From the NCBI RefSeq assembly GCF_002943715.1, contig NZ_MQUA01000013.1, positions 1,729,001 to 1,793,000 of the forward strand: DNA of 64,000 nucleotides, read 5' to 3'. Positions within the stretch are counted from its first letter, which is position 1. Each line of letters opens with the position of its first letter. The notes beneath the pieces are model-generated. The model searched no databases, was not told where the DNA came from, and saw only the letters and a program-made list of their open reading frames with translations. The translations under genes were made by a program, and so were the position numbers. This stretch comes from Polaribacter filamentus (GTDB taxonomy: Bacteria > Bacteroidota > Bacteroidia > Flavobacteriales > Flavobacteriaceae). Below, piece by piece: positions 35,901 to 44,532 of this stretch.

Positions 35901-38900
35901 TTAGTTTTTAATAAACTTTTTGTTCGTTTGACTCACACCATCTGAAATCCTAATGATATATACTCCGCTTGGTAATGCTTTTACATCTATTTTATTTGTG
36001 TTTTTTGTTGAAATGACTTCTTTACCTAATACATTGTAAATAGATACTGTTACTGGGCCTTCATTACCTTCTATAAACAATATGCTGTTTGTTGGATTGG
36101 GGAAATAGGAGATATTTTTTGTTATTAAAGTCTCTTCTACACCCATCACGCCATTACAGTTTGTTGTATAATAAGCACAAAGAATAGCATCTATTTCAGT
36201 AATAATTTCGTCTGCAATGGCGCTAGAATATTCGGGATACGCTGCATAACCATCTCCTGCCATAGCTTCCCAACGTTGTTTGTTCCCATCACCGTTTTTA
36301 CCAGCTTTTATCATTGCGTTAAAATAAGCCACAAAATCTTCTTTATTTATTGGAACAATTGTTCTGTAATGTTCTATTCTTTCTTTAATTTCATTTGAGG
36401 ATGGTAATGCTACCAATTCGGTTAAAGTTTCCTCCGAGGGAATAAAACCCCATATATGTAATAATGGCGCTAGATTAATATTTAGTTGTTTTGAAGCATT
36501 TAATATAAAATCATCACGTTCAATTCCATAACTAATACCTAAATTATAATAATATTGATTAATTTTCCTGACAGCATCCCAACCAAATAGCGCCGCTATT
36601 TCAATATATTTTCCATGCCCTCTGCTCTGGTACATCATTTCGTTTCCACTAAAATCAGGTGCTCCTAAATCGAATGGTCTATCGATACGCATTTCATTAC
36701 CGATTCTAAAATTTGGAGAAATAAACCAATCCATCATCGCCTCTTCTCTATTGTAGTTTTGCTGAATGGAATATTCAAAGGATCGGTCAATAGTTTCATC
36801 AAAAACTAAATTATATACTGCAGCTGCAGGAAAGTTTACATTACTTTCTACTTCACCAATAAGTGTTGGTAAATTATGTAGGTGTCCCATTTCATGCAGG
36901 ATTATAAAATGGGAACCTCCATATCCTTTCTCTCCTTGGGCATAGATATCACTTGCTTGAAAACCAACATTAATCACATGCGTCTGACTATTTGCATCTC
37001 CCAGTGCGATTGGGTCGTTCCCTTCGAGAAACATAGGATAGGATGCAGCCGCCCATGTACCCGGTGCTGGATTCATACGATCAAATCGAATATACTCCGC
37101 TCTTATTCTTTCTGAAGGTCTTCCTGAAATATCTTGAAACACTTGAAAAGTCTCACTCCATTTTGACAATATATTTGTCGGGTCAGTTAATTGGTCATTC
37201 ACATAATTTGCCATTGGGCGCGTTATGGTTGTCATAAAATTATCCGATTCCCAGTCAACCCACTTCACATGGTCTTTTGCCAATTCTGTCTGATATTCCG
37301 CTAACGATGTTTCAGCCCCTGTCTTAATGGAAAGATGTGGCATTTTAACAACATTTGAGAAACCTATTGCGATAGCTCCAAGATTTGTATTTTCTGGAAC
37401 TTTAATATAAATGGGGCCTCCAAAAGGATTTGTTATCTTTGTTGCAGTACTATTTAATTCAAACCCTTTAGTGACTCTTGCAAAACGATTAATTTGTTCC
37501 CCCTCTATATTAAACTCAGAAGTACCTATGACTACTTTTAATTTTGCATCTATAATATTAGCGTCAATAGACACCGAAACAATTTCTCCTGGGGCTGCAT
37601 AATATCCTGTCATGCGATAGACTTCCGCTTGTCCGTTTAAAACATACTTTTCATCTGTGTTGTAATTTCCATCTATGGTAACCTCAGAGCTTACTCTGGG
37701 AGCAGCCTCAGAAACAGGACCTGGCCATATGCTAGCATCTTCATAAATAAAATTTTCAAAAGACGCTTTCTTTATGTTGTCTGCAGTAAAATAAACATCG
37801 TGTAAAGATTGTTGAATTAAATATTGAATTTTAGTTTCTTCAGGGAATTCTTTTGGATCTTTCTTATCCATTTCAAGAAATATGGGGCCATAATTATCTT
37901 CATAAGCTTTCATATAGTCTTTTAATTCAGTAAATACGGGTTCATAATTGTTGTCCCAATTATCTATAAATGTTGAGTAATAAGATTCTTTTTCAGTTTG
38001 CGTTAAAGATTGATTGCCGAGTATACTGTTCTTAAAAAGAGTAAGTATATTTTTGATCATGTTTGAGTCCCCTGGTGGTTTGGGAGAATAAATTTTGAGA
38101 TCATCAATTAATACAGGGCCACTTCTTACTCCTTCTTCTCTCCCATAAAAACGCAACAACTTGTCTGTTCCAATGTAAATTTGTTCTTCATTTAACGCTT
38201 TTTTAAAAGGAGGCATTTCAATATTAGGCCATTCCTCGTCAAAAAACATTTTTTGACGAACCCCATCAATATTAAAAATAATGTTAGGAAATTGCTCATC
38301 AAATACAAAGGTCATTGAAAAGTCTACCCAAGTATCTAAATCAATACGTTTGAGCATAAACTTTTGACCTGCAACATCGGCAAGAGGGTCTTCTTTTCCC
38401 CCTACAAAAACTAATAGATCGTATTTAGGTGCACCATCATCGTAATGTTTAACAATTGAAACTGTAAAACCGGTTGCTCTTTGGTCAAAACGAGTATTCC
38501 CCGCAATTGTTCGTATATACTCTTTAGAATTATCTTCAGACCATCCAGTTGAAGGAATTTTGAATTTAAAATCTAGTACAAACGACTTGCTTATGTCTAT
38601 TTGGTCGTTTACAGAATTCGGTAATTCTACATAGTCAAATAATCCCAAACTTAATATCTTGTTATCTCCTTCAGAAATAAAATTTTCAGCACTTATTTCT
38701 TTCGGTAAATTACATACGTCTATTCCTAAAATAGTGCTAATGTCTGCACAATGTCCTGTTCCATAAAAATCACAGCAGTTCTTTGGATTAAAAAGTCCAG
38801 TTTGATTATTAATGGCATCATTTAGATTCTCATCGAATGAATAGCTTGCTATCTGTGCAAAAGAAATAAAAGGGACTAAAAATAATAGTTGGAAAACAAA

Positions 38901-38915
38901 TCTAATTCTATTCAT
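35901..38915 (-). CDS. T9SS-secreted M60-like zinc peptidase
   Basis: 1004 residues. Signal peptide (MNRIRFVFQLLFLVPFISFA), a laminin-G-like region with a cysteine-rich insert (about 40-270), then the M60-like part: TGYYAAPGEIVSVS, NPFGGPIYIKVPE, and the zinc motif HEMGHLHNLP starting at H674. It ends with a T9SS type A sorting domain (YFPNPTNSILFIEG ... LPSGVYIIRISD). It shares the N-terminal two-thirds of its layout with the 2039-residue protein at 28491 but lacks Calx-beta and NHL parts. Likely a glycoprotein- or mucin-cleaving surface enzyme. Confidence 0.87.
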   Translation of the reverse strand: MNRIRFVFQLLFLVPFISFAQIASYSFDENLNDAINNQTGLFNPKNCCDFYGTGHCADISTILGIDVCNLPKEISAENFISEGDNKILSLGLFDYVELPNSVNDQIDISKSFVLDFKFKIPSTGWSEDNSKEYIRTIAGNTRFDQRATGFTVSIVKHYDDGAPKYDLLVFVGGKEDPLADVAGQKFMLKRIDLDTWVDFSMTFVFDEQFPNIIFNIDGVRQKMFFDEEWPNIEMPPFKKALNEEQIYIGTDKLLRFYGREEGVRSGPVLIDDLKIYSPKPPGDSNMIKNILTLFKNSILGNQSLTQTEKESYYSTFIDNWDNNYEPVFTELKDYMKAYEDNYGPIFLEMDKKDPKEFPEETKIQYLIQQSLHDVYFTADNIKKASFENFIYEDASIWPGPVSEAAPRVSSEVTIDGNYNTDEKYVLNGQAEVYRMTGYYAAPGEIVSVSIDANIIDAKLKVVIGTSEFNIEGEQINRFARVTKGFELNSTATKITNPFGGPIYIKVPENTNLGAIAIGFSNVVKMPHLSIKTGAETSLAEYQTELAKDHVKWVDWESDNFMTTITRPMANYVNDQLTDPTNILSKWSETFQVFQDISGRPSERIRAEYIRFDRMNPAPGTWAAASYPMFLEGNDPIALGDANSQTHVINVGFQASDIYAQGEKGYGGSHFIILHEMGHLHNLPTLIGEVESNVNFPAAAVYNLVFDETIDRSFEYSIQQNYNREEAMMDWFISPNFRIGNEMRIDRPFDLGAPDFSGNEMMYQSRGHGKYIEIAALFGWDAVRKINQYYYNLGISYGIERDDFILNASKQLNINLAPLLHIWGFIPSEETLTELVALPSSNEIKERIEHYRTIVPINKEDFVAYFNAMIKAGKNGDGNKQRWEAMAGDGYAAYPEYSSAIADEIITEIDAILCAYYTTNCNGVMGVEETLITKNISYFPNPTNSILFIEGNEGPVTVSIYNVLGKEVISTKNTNKIDVKALPSGVYIIRISDGVSQTNKKFIKN

Positions 38916-39448
38916 TATATATTTAGTTTATTTTTTTTTAAAAGCTTTAAAAATAATTTAACGCTATTGCTAAACTATAGAAAAATATGGTATATCCTTC
39001 TATTCTTATCCGTAAAATATTTAGAAAGGTTAGAAGTAAATGAAATGAACTCCCTCACCACAAGGGCAAGAAGAATCAAAACAATTAACTGCCTTCAATA
39101 AAAAAACAGCATATACTAGGCAACTCATGTTTATACTTCTCTAAGATCTGTTTAGCTTTTGGTAAAACTTGTACAGATATATTCCCATTAGTCTTCTTCC
39201 TAATTATCTGGATCCATTCTTTAGCATCAAAACCAATTTCTATGTTGTTAGTTGTTAAACTTGACATTTCAGCATAAGCCAATCCTGTATAACAACAAAA
39301 AATAAATAACTATTTTACCTGTTGCAACCTCTTCTGACTAAAATTATGTTTCTCTAACTTCTTTAATTCTACATCTGTCAAATAAATAATTACAGTTTTA
39401 TATTTCTTATTTTTATATAGATGAAATGGATCATTCTTTAAGTAATTC

Positions 39449-40725
39449 AAGACCGTTGCAAGGAAGTACCTAATAAAAAGCACAAAAATAACACGTAATT
39501 ATTTATGTTAAATATTTGATTGTAAGTATATTAAGTTGTAAATTTAGTGTATGAAAATACAAAAACAACCAACTTTAGCCGATAGCATTTGTGATTTACG
39601 AGCAAGAAAAATTAAAAAGACATTTTTCACCCAAATAAACACCCTTATCGATTGGGATACGATCTCTATCCTAATAAATAATGATTATTTAAAAGGAAAA
39701 AGTGCCACTGGCAAGCCTTCTTATGATGGGACATTACTTTTTAAAATGTGTCTTTTACAAAGTTGGTATGGTTTAAGCGATTATGAAGTTGAAGACCGAA
39801 TAAATGACAGTCTTTCCTTTAGTTATTTTTGTGGGATGACCATTGAACAGGTTGCTCCAGATCATAGTACTTTAAGTAGGTTTAGAACCGCATTAACCAA
39901 AACACAAACCTTCGAAAAATTATTTACCTCCATAAACAAACAGCTAGAAGCACATAATATCATTGTAAAAACAGGTTTAATAATAGACGCTAGTGTAATA
40001 GATACGCCACTTAGACCAAAAGGAAAAACAAATTTTAAGGTAACCGAAGACCGCTGTGCAGACCAAGTAGAAGTACACAAAGAATATCCAGATAGTGTCG
40101 ATAAAGAGGGTACTTGGTTAAAGAAAAGAGGAAAGTACCATTTTGGGTTTAAAAAGCATCATGTAACGGATAACGAAGGACTTGTTCTAGGAGTACTAAC
40201 CACAACTGCCAGCAAAAATGAGATTGCAAATTTGGAGGAAGTTCTAGAAACTGTAAATGTAGCATTACCAAAAGGCATCCCTCTAAAGGCAGATAAAGGG
40301 TACCAATCAAAGAAAAATGTTGCGATTTTAAAGAAGCGTAATTTAAAGAATCATATCCTTAAAAAGGCGGTAAAAAATAAACCGTTAACAAAATGGGAAA
40401 CTAGATTCAATAAATTAATAGGAAAAACAAGGTTTAAAGTAGAACGTACTTTTGGAGGAATAAAATTATGGTTTAAAGGTGGAATTGCAAGATATAGAGG
40501 GATGAAAAAAATGCATACACAAAATTTGATGGAGGCAATGTGCTATAATTTATATCGAAGTCCAGGGATATTTGCGTCTAATTGTAAAAATTAAGGAAAA
40601 ATGAAGCCTAAAAAAGGCATTTACTCACTTAAAATAGAAAAAAAATAGCATAATCGATGTTGTAGCTAAAAAAAAGGGAACTCTAAAAAGTAAAATTAAT
40701 TAAGTTCGCTTTTTGCAACGGTCTT
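39449..40725 (+). mobile_element. IS5-family insertion sequence, complete
   Basis: 1277 bp from AAGACCGTTGCAAGG to its inverted end CTTTTTGCAACGGTCTT, with the shared terminal core AAGACCGTTGCAA. AATTC is present on both sides (39444-39448 and 40726-40730), a 5-bp target duplication. The uninterrupted site is preserved in the second integrase near 43360 (GGTAATTCTCCGC), which confirms the junctions. Confidence 0.92.
39551..40594 (+). CDS. IS5-family DDE transposase
   Basis: 347 residues. N-terminal helix-turn-helix region with GKPSYDGTLLFKMCLLQSWY, then the DDE catalytic triad at D146 (LIIDASVID), D248 (KADKGYQSKK) and E298 (FKVERTFGGI). Full length with no stops, so possibly active. It is the only gene of the element at 39449-40725. 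Confidence 0.93.
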   Translation: MKIQKQPTLADSICDLRARKIKKTFFTQINTLIDWDTISILINNDYLKGKSATGKPSYDGTLLFKMCLLQSWYGLSDYEVEDRINDSLSFSYFCGMTIEQVAPDHSTLSRFRTALTKTQTFEKLFTSINKQLEAHNIIVKTGLIIDASVIDTPLRPKGKTNFKVTEDRCADQVEVHKEYPDSVDKEGTWLKKRGKYHFGFKKHHVTDNEGLVLGVLTTTASKNEIANLEEVLETVNVALPKGIPLKADKGYQSKKNVAILKKRNLKNHILKKAVKNKPLTKWETRFNKLIGKTRFKVERTFGGIKLWFKGGIARYRGMKKMHTQNLMEAMCYNLYRSPGIFASNCKN

Positions 40726-41360
40726 AATTCCCTGAAATTGCAAACTGAATTATCTTCTTTACTCTCTGGATGCTCCTATATACAGCGGCTTGTTTTAGTT
40801 TTAATTCTGTCTTAAAGAAGTACTCCAAATCTTGAATAAATTTTAAGTCCAAGTCTTTCAATCTCAAATCCTTCCGTTTATAAAGCTTAGTAATGAACAA
40901 AGCTACTTTCCTCCTACTTTCCATATACCTGCTCCAAGGCAATTGATTAAAGTCAATTCCAATTAGTTTTTCAGTCTTACTATTGTGTAAATCATAGGCT
41001 CCTAAAATTGTAATTTCTTCTTTAGAATCTTCCCCTTTATATTTCCTATAAATGTCATCTACATCAAAGTTATTTGGTAAGATTTGAAGCATTAAAAAAG
41101 CCTTATCTATCTGTTGACGAATAAGGCTTACTTTGTTGTTTAAAATGGTATTTTCTTGGTTCTCTGGTAAAGCTTTCTGCTTACCATTATCCCAATAGTC
41201 TGGATTAATGAATAATCCTGTAGAGAATATTTTCCTTGTTTTAAGATATGTTACCCTACATCTAATTGGGCATTTTCCCTGTTTATTAATTCTTACTTTT
41301 TGAAGCAAGAATAAAATTGATAATTTATAGTCGTTCATAATGTTTTGTAGTTTTTAATTA

Positions 41361-41401
41361 TGGTGTACCCGAAGTAAAAATGGTGTACCTAGATGTGTAC
41401 C
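41361..41401 (-). promoter_or_regulatory. Repeated GTGTACC motifs upstream of integrase 1
   Basis: TGGTGTACC occurs at 41361-41369 and 41381-41389 (period 20 bp), with a related GTGTACC at 41395-41401. The place and spacing suit arm-type sites bound by the integrase N-terminal domain. A further related pair lies at about 41600-41625. Confidence 0.5.
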
Positions 41402-41489
41402 TAAAAAGGCGTAAGGTGGTTAATAAAATGATTGAAATAATATTATAGAAAAGAATAGAAATCCTTGTAAACCCTTTCAAAACCTACGT

Positions 41490-41553
41490 AAAACAAAAAA
41501 CCACACTAAAAATAGTGTGGTTTAAGTGAGCCCTGCAGGATTCGAACCTGCGA
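41490..41553. repeat. att copy: duplicated 3' end of tRNA-Arg
   Basis: 64 bases identical to 44116-44179. They comprise the tRNA terminator hairpin, acceptor stem and T arm of the tRNA-Arg gene, but no whole tRNA. This is the standard trace of integration into a tRNA 3' end and marks the junction between two stacked elements. Confidence 0.9.
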
Positions 41554-41697
41554 GACTATTGTTAATAAATCAACCTCTTTTGGAGAAGTAGGAAAAAAGG
41601 TACTCCTAAAAGTGTGCCTTTTTTAATTTTTAATCACTGTCCTGTCCCTCATATAAAAATAATAAATAGGACGCTATTTATTATATAATATGTTTTA

Positions 41698-41928
41698 AAC
41701 ATTAGTGTTTATAAATCTTCTTCTAACGAAATAACTATTACGGGTTTAAATACAGAGGCTACTTTTACAATGTTCTCTTTATTAGGAAAACAAGTACTAC
41801 AAACTAAAGTTGCTGCTAACGCAGTAAGTAAAGTTAATTTACCTTCTTTAAGTACTGGAATATACATTGTAAAACTTAATTCTAGTTTAGGTACGATCAC
41901 TAAAAAAATAACTTTAAACCAACAATAA
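41698..41928 (+). pseudogene. Orphan T9SS sorting domain (3' end of a lost gene)
   Basis: One frame reads NISVYKSSSNEITITGLNTE, then FTMFSLLGKQVLQTKVAANA and STGIYIVKLNSSLGTITKKI before TAA 41926-41928. This is a type A C-terminal sorting domain without its protein. The cargo gene was cut at its 5' side close to the att copy. Confidence 0.75.
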
Positions 41929-41956
41929 CCCCCTTTCCTTTTTAAAAAGAAACATT

Positions 41957-42121
41957 ATGAATAAAAAACATACAGAAAATATTGATCGTAAAGAAGCTTT
42001 AAAAAAGATTGGTAGTTATGGTAAATACGCCGCTTTAACCGCTTTAGGAACCTATTTAATACTTAGCCCACAAAAAGCACAAGCCCAAAGTCCTGAACCT
42101 CCAGGAGGAGGTTTTTTTTGA
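41957..42121 (+). CDS. Small 54-residue protein with a signal-like helix
   Basis: MNKKHTENIDRKEALKKIGS is followed by a hydrophobic helix (YAALTALGTYLILSP), AQAQS (a possible cleavage site) and a Pro/Gly-rich end (PEPPGGGFF). The RKEALKKIG lead resembles a weakened twin-arginine pattern (RK in place of RR). I recall similar small proteins next to T9SS cargo genes in flavobacteria, but no function. It starts 28 bases after the orphan sorting domain. Confidence 0.6.
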   Translation: MNKKHTENIDRKEALKKIGSYGKYAALTALGTYLILSPQKAQAQSPEPPGGGFF

Positions 42122-42240
42122 TTATCAGTTAAAAACGTTAATTAAACGACTAAAAACTAGCGCGTTTTTTATAAGACAACGATGATTTCAAGTAAAGTTT
42201 AACAGATAAAATTTGTTATATTTACAAAAAATATTTTATT

Positions 42241-43185
42241 ATGAAAATTTTTTATTTGCTTACTGTTTTAACAATTTTTAGTTCATGTAGTGGTGCTGTT
42301 GATGAAGAAGTTGAGGTTATAGATCCTAATGATAATTGGGGTCAAATAACCACTCAATCTCCGAGTTATTTTACTACTAGTGATGTTTCTACTGATCATT
42401 TAGATTTGGTCAAAGAATATTATTCTTTAGGCGCTACAAATTGGGGGAGCTATGGTCCATTAGAATGGTGGGTTATTGGAACTAGTGAATCTGCTGCAGC
42501 AGCGTTAGATATTATTTATTGTGATAGAAGAGATGAAGTAGGGAGTAACACAGATAATTGTTTGAACAGAAATCATGGTTTCAAAGATTATGCGAAAAAT
42601 GGACAGGCTGGTTTAAATACGAGAAGAAATACTGGTGAGAAATGGTCTGGATTCATTATCACTATGGCTTCTAAACACCCTAGTCCGAGTGAAGACGATT
42701 ACAAACAAATTTTGCTTCATGAATATTTTCATGTTTATCAACATGCTCATGTTTTTAGTAAAATTAGGTCAGAAAGAGACAGTAGAAACCAAATAAATCC
42801 GTGGTGGATGGAAGGAGGAGCTGAATACATGTCTCAATTATTATATTCGCAGCAGCCTGGTGTTGGTTCAGAACGTTTAAAGGAAAGAATGACTTGGAAA
42901 ATGGATTCCAAATCTAGACTTACTTCTGGTGAAAAAATAAATACCATTCCTCATGGTGACAGAGGAAGTATTGCTTATGATTTAGGAGCATGGTTTATCG
43001 CCTATTTAATTGACAGAACAACTCTAGAAACATATAAAACAGATTTTTTTAAGGACTTAAATGATTTAGGTTTTGAAGGATCTTTTACAAAACATTTTGG
43101 GAATTCTTCTACCGTACTTTTAGCTGATTTTCATGATAATTTTTTGAATCAGCCTTTAAGTGATCAACTCAAGATTATTCCTTAA
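42241..43185 (+). CDS. Lipoprotein zinc peptidase (HExxH), paralogue B
   Basis: 314 residues. Lipoprotein signal (LLTVLTIFSSCSG), WGQITTQ start of the domain, metal site HEYFHVYQHAH from H160, then NPWWMEGGAEYMSQLLYSQ. It is the only whole gene besides the 54-residue one inside the small element bounded by the two 64-bp repeats, so it is the cargo of that element. Its relative at 34731 lies left of the other dead integrase. Confidence 0.75.
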   Translation: MKIFYLLTVLTIFSSCSGAVDEEVEVIDPNDNWGQITTQSPSYFTTSDVSTDHLDLVKEYYSLGATNWGSYGPLEWWVIGTSESAAAALDIIYCDRRDEVGSNTDNCLNRNHGFKDYAKNGQAGLNTRRNTGEKWSGFIITMASKHPSPSEDDYKQILLHEYFHVYQHAHVFSKIRSERDSRNQINPWWMEGGAEYMSQLLYSQQPGVGSERLKERMTWKMDSKSRLTSGEKINTIPHGDRGSIAYDLGAWFIAYLIDRTTLETYKTDFFKDLNDLGFEGSFTKHFGNSSTVLLADFHDNFLNQPLSDQLKIIP

Positions 43186-43204
43186 ACATTTAGTAAAAAA
43201 ACCC

Positions 43205-43975
43205 GATTACAACAAAAGATAAATAGATCCTTTACCTACTGCAACCTTAACTGACTAAAAGGATACTTCTCTAATTGTTTCAACTCTTCATCCGTTAAAT
43301 AGACAATTACAGTCTTATATTTCTTGTTCTTATACAAATGGAAAGGATCTTTCTGAAGGTAATTCTCCGCAATAGCAAACTGAATGATCTTCTTTACTCT
43401 CTGGATGCTTCTATATACAGAGTGGCTTGTTTTAGTTTTAATTCTGTCTTAAAGAAGTACTCCAAATCTTGAATAAATTTTAAGTCCAAGTCTTTCAATC
43501 TCAAATCCTTCCGTTTACAAAACTTAGTAATAAACAAAGCTACTTTCCTCCTGCTCTCTATATACCTCGTCCAAGACAATTGATTGAAATCTATTCCAAT
43601 TAGTTTTTCAGCCTTACTATTATGTAAATCATAAGCTTCTAAAATGGTAATTTCTTCTTTAGAGTCTTTACCTCTATACTTTTTATGAATATCATCTACA
43701 TCAAAGTCATTAGGTAAGATTTGAAGCATTAAAAAAGCCTCATTAATCTGATGACTAATGAGGCTTAATTTGTTGTTTAAAATTGTATTTTCTTTACTAT
43801 CAGGTAAAGCTTTCCGCTTAACACTGTCCCATAAGTCTGGATTGATAAAAATACCTGTAGAGAATTCTTTTCTACTTTTTAAAAATGTAATTCTACACTT
43901 TATAGGGCATTGCCCTTTCTTATTCATTTTGATTTTTTGAAAAACAAATAATACTGATAATTTGAAGTTATTCAT
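43205..43975 (-). pseudogene. Tyrosine integrase 2, frameshifted and truncated
   Basis: Starts with MNNFKLSVLFVFQKIKMNKK and follows integrase 1 closely. Compared with it, a 2-base insertion at about 43425 (CAAGCCACTCTG against CAAGCCGCTG) shifts the frame after KQATLYI. The correct frame resumes with VKKIIQFAIAENYLQKDPFH and ends in the start of the catalytic domain (VKDLFIFCC) near 43205; a TAG also follows SQLRLQ. The catalytic half is missing. Confidence 0.85.
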
Positions 43976-43990
43976 AGTTTTTAGTTTTTT

Positions 43991-44036
43991 AAAAAGTGGG
44001 TACCTTTTCTAAAAAGTGGGTACCTAAAAGTGTCCC
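43991..44036 (-). promoter_or_regulatory. Tandem GTGGGTACC motifs upstream of integrase 2
   Basis: AAAAAGTGGGTACC occurs at 43991-44004 and 44011-44024 (period 20 bp), with a weaker AAAAGTGTCCC copy behind it. This is the same layout as upstream of integrase 1 and fits integrase arm-type binding sites. Confidence 0.55.
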
Positions 44037-44115
44037 TTTTATTAAAGATTTAGTTTATTCTGAAGTAAATGTTGAAAATGATGTAAAGTACAATAAACCG
44101 ATACAAAACCTATAG

Positions 44116-44179
44116 AAAACAAAAAACCACACTAAAAATAGTGTGGTTTAAGTGAGCCCTGCAGGATTCGAACCTGCGA
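44116..44179. repeat. att copy overlapping the intact tRNA-Arg
   Basis: Right-hand member of the exact 64-bp direct repeat with 41490-41553. It covers the terminator and the last 27 bases of the tRNA-Arg gene. Confidence 0.9.
44121..44150 (-). terminator. Terminator of the tRNA cluster
   Basis: On the minus strand AAACCACACTA-TTTTT-AGTGTGGTTTTTT is a strong hairpin with a T run directly after tRNA-Arg. An identical copy lies in the att repeat at about 41495-41524. Confidence 0.85.
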
Positions 44180-44226
44180 CCGCCTCCTTAGAAGGGAGGT
44201 GCTCTATCCAACTGAGCTAAGAGCCC
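44153..44226 (-). tRNA. tRNA-Arg (anticodon TCT)
   Basis: 74-base cloverleaf on the minus strand starting GGGCTCTTAGCTCAG; the anticodon arm is CCTCC-CTTCTAA-GGAGG, giving TCT. The T arm GCAGGTTCGAATCCTGC and discriminator A are intact. It is the integration target of the elements to its left. Confidence 0.95.
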
Positions 44227-44256
44227 GTAGTTTCTAAGTTGCTACGACAACTTTGG

Positions 44257-44331
44257 TCGGGGTGGCAGGATTCGAACCTGCGACCTCCTCGTCCCAAACG
44301 AGGCGCGATGACCGGGCTACGCTACACCCCG
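44257..44331 (-). tRNA. tRNA-Pro (anticodon TGG)
   Basis: 75-base cloverleaf on the minus strand starting CGGGGTGTAGCGTAG, with anticodon arm CCTCG-TTTGGGA-CGAGG. The acceptor pairs CGGGGTG/CACCCCG. Confidence 0.95.
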
Positions 44332-44347
44332 AAAGTGTAAAATTTTG

Positions 44348-44431
44348 CGGAGAGACAGGGACTCGAACCCTGGCGACAGTCACCCGTCGACAGATTAGCA
44401 ATCTGCTCCATTACCGCTCTGGCACCTCTCC
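44348..44431 (-). tRNA. tRNA-Ser (anticodon GCT)
   Basis: 84 bases on the minus strand starting GGAGAGGTGCCAGAG, with anticodon arm CAGAT-TGCTAAT-CTG, a long variable arm as in all tRNA-Ser, and a G discriminator. Confidence 0.95.
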
Positions 44432-44532
44432 TTAATTTTAGAACTTATTCGCACTTATTTAAAATTGCGAGTGCAAATGTACTATTCAAAAAACAATTTA
44501 GCAAGTTGTTTTAGTCTTTTTTTTATATTTTT

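Larger units (their letters stand above)
39085..41338 (-). pseudogene. Tyrosine integrase 1, split by an IS and truncated
   Basis: The 5' part (41338 down to about 40731) encodes the arm-type DNA-binding domain (MNDYKLSILFLLQKVRINKQ ...) and the SAM-like core-binding domain up to RVKKIIQF. The IS5-family element at 39449-40725 then interrupts it. Beyond the element the same protein resumes (NYLKNDPFHLYKNKKYKTVI ...), meets an in-frame TAG after RLQQVK, continues with LFIFCCYTGLAYAEMSSLTT and stops at 39085, before the HxxR and catalytic tyrosine. So it is dead three times over. It lies beside the att copy at 41490, as the integrase of the left-hand element should. Confidence 0.85.

Noticed and set aside
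1..41489. Third copy of the 64-bp tRNA-Arg att repeat marking the outer edge
   Set aside because: None was seen by eye left of 41490; a computed search would settle it.
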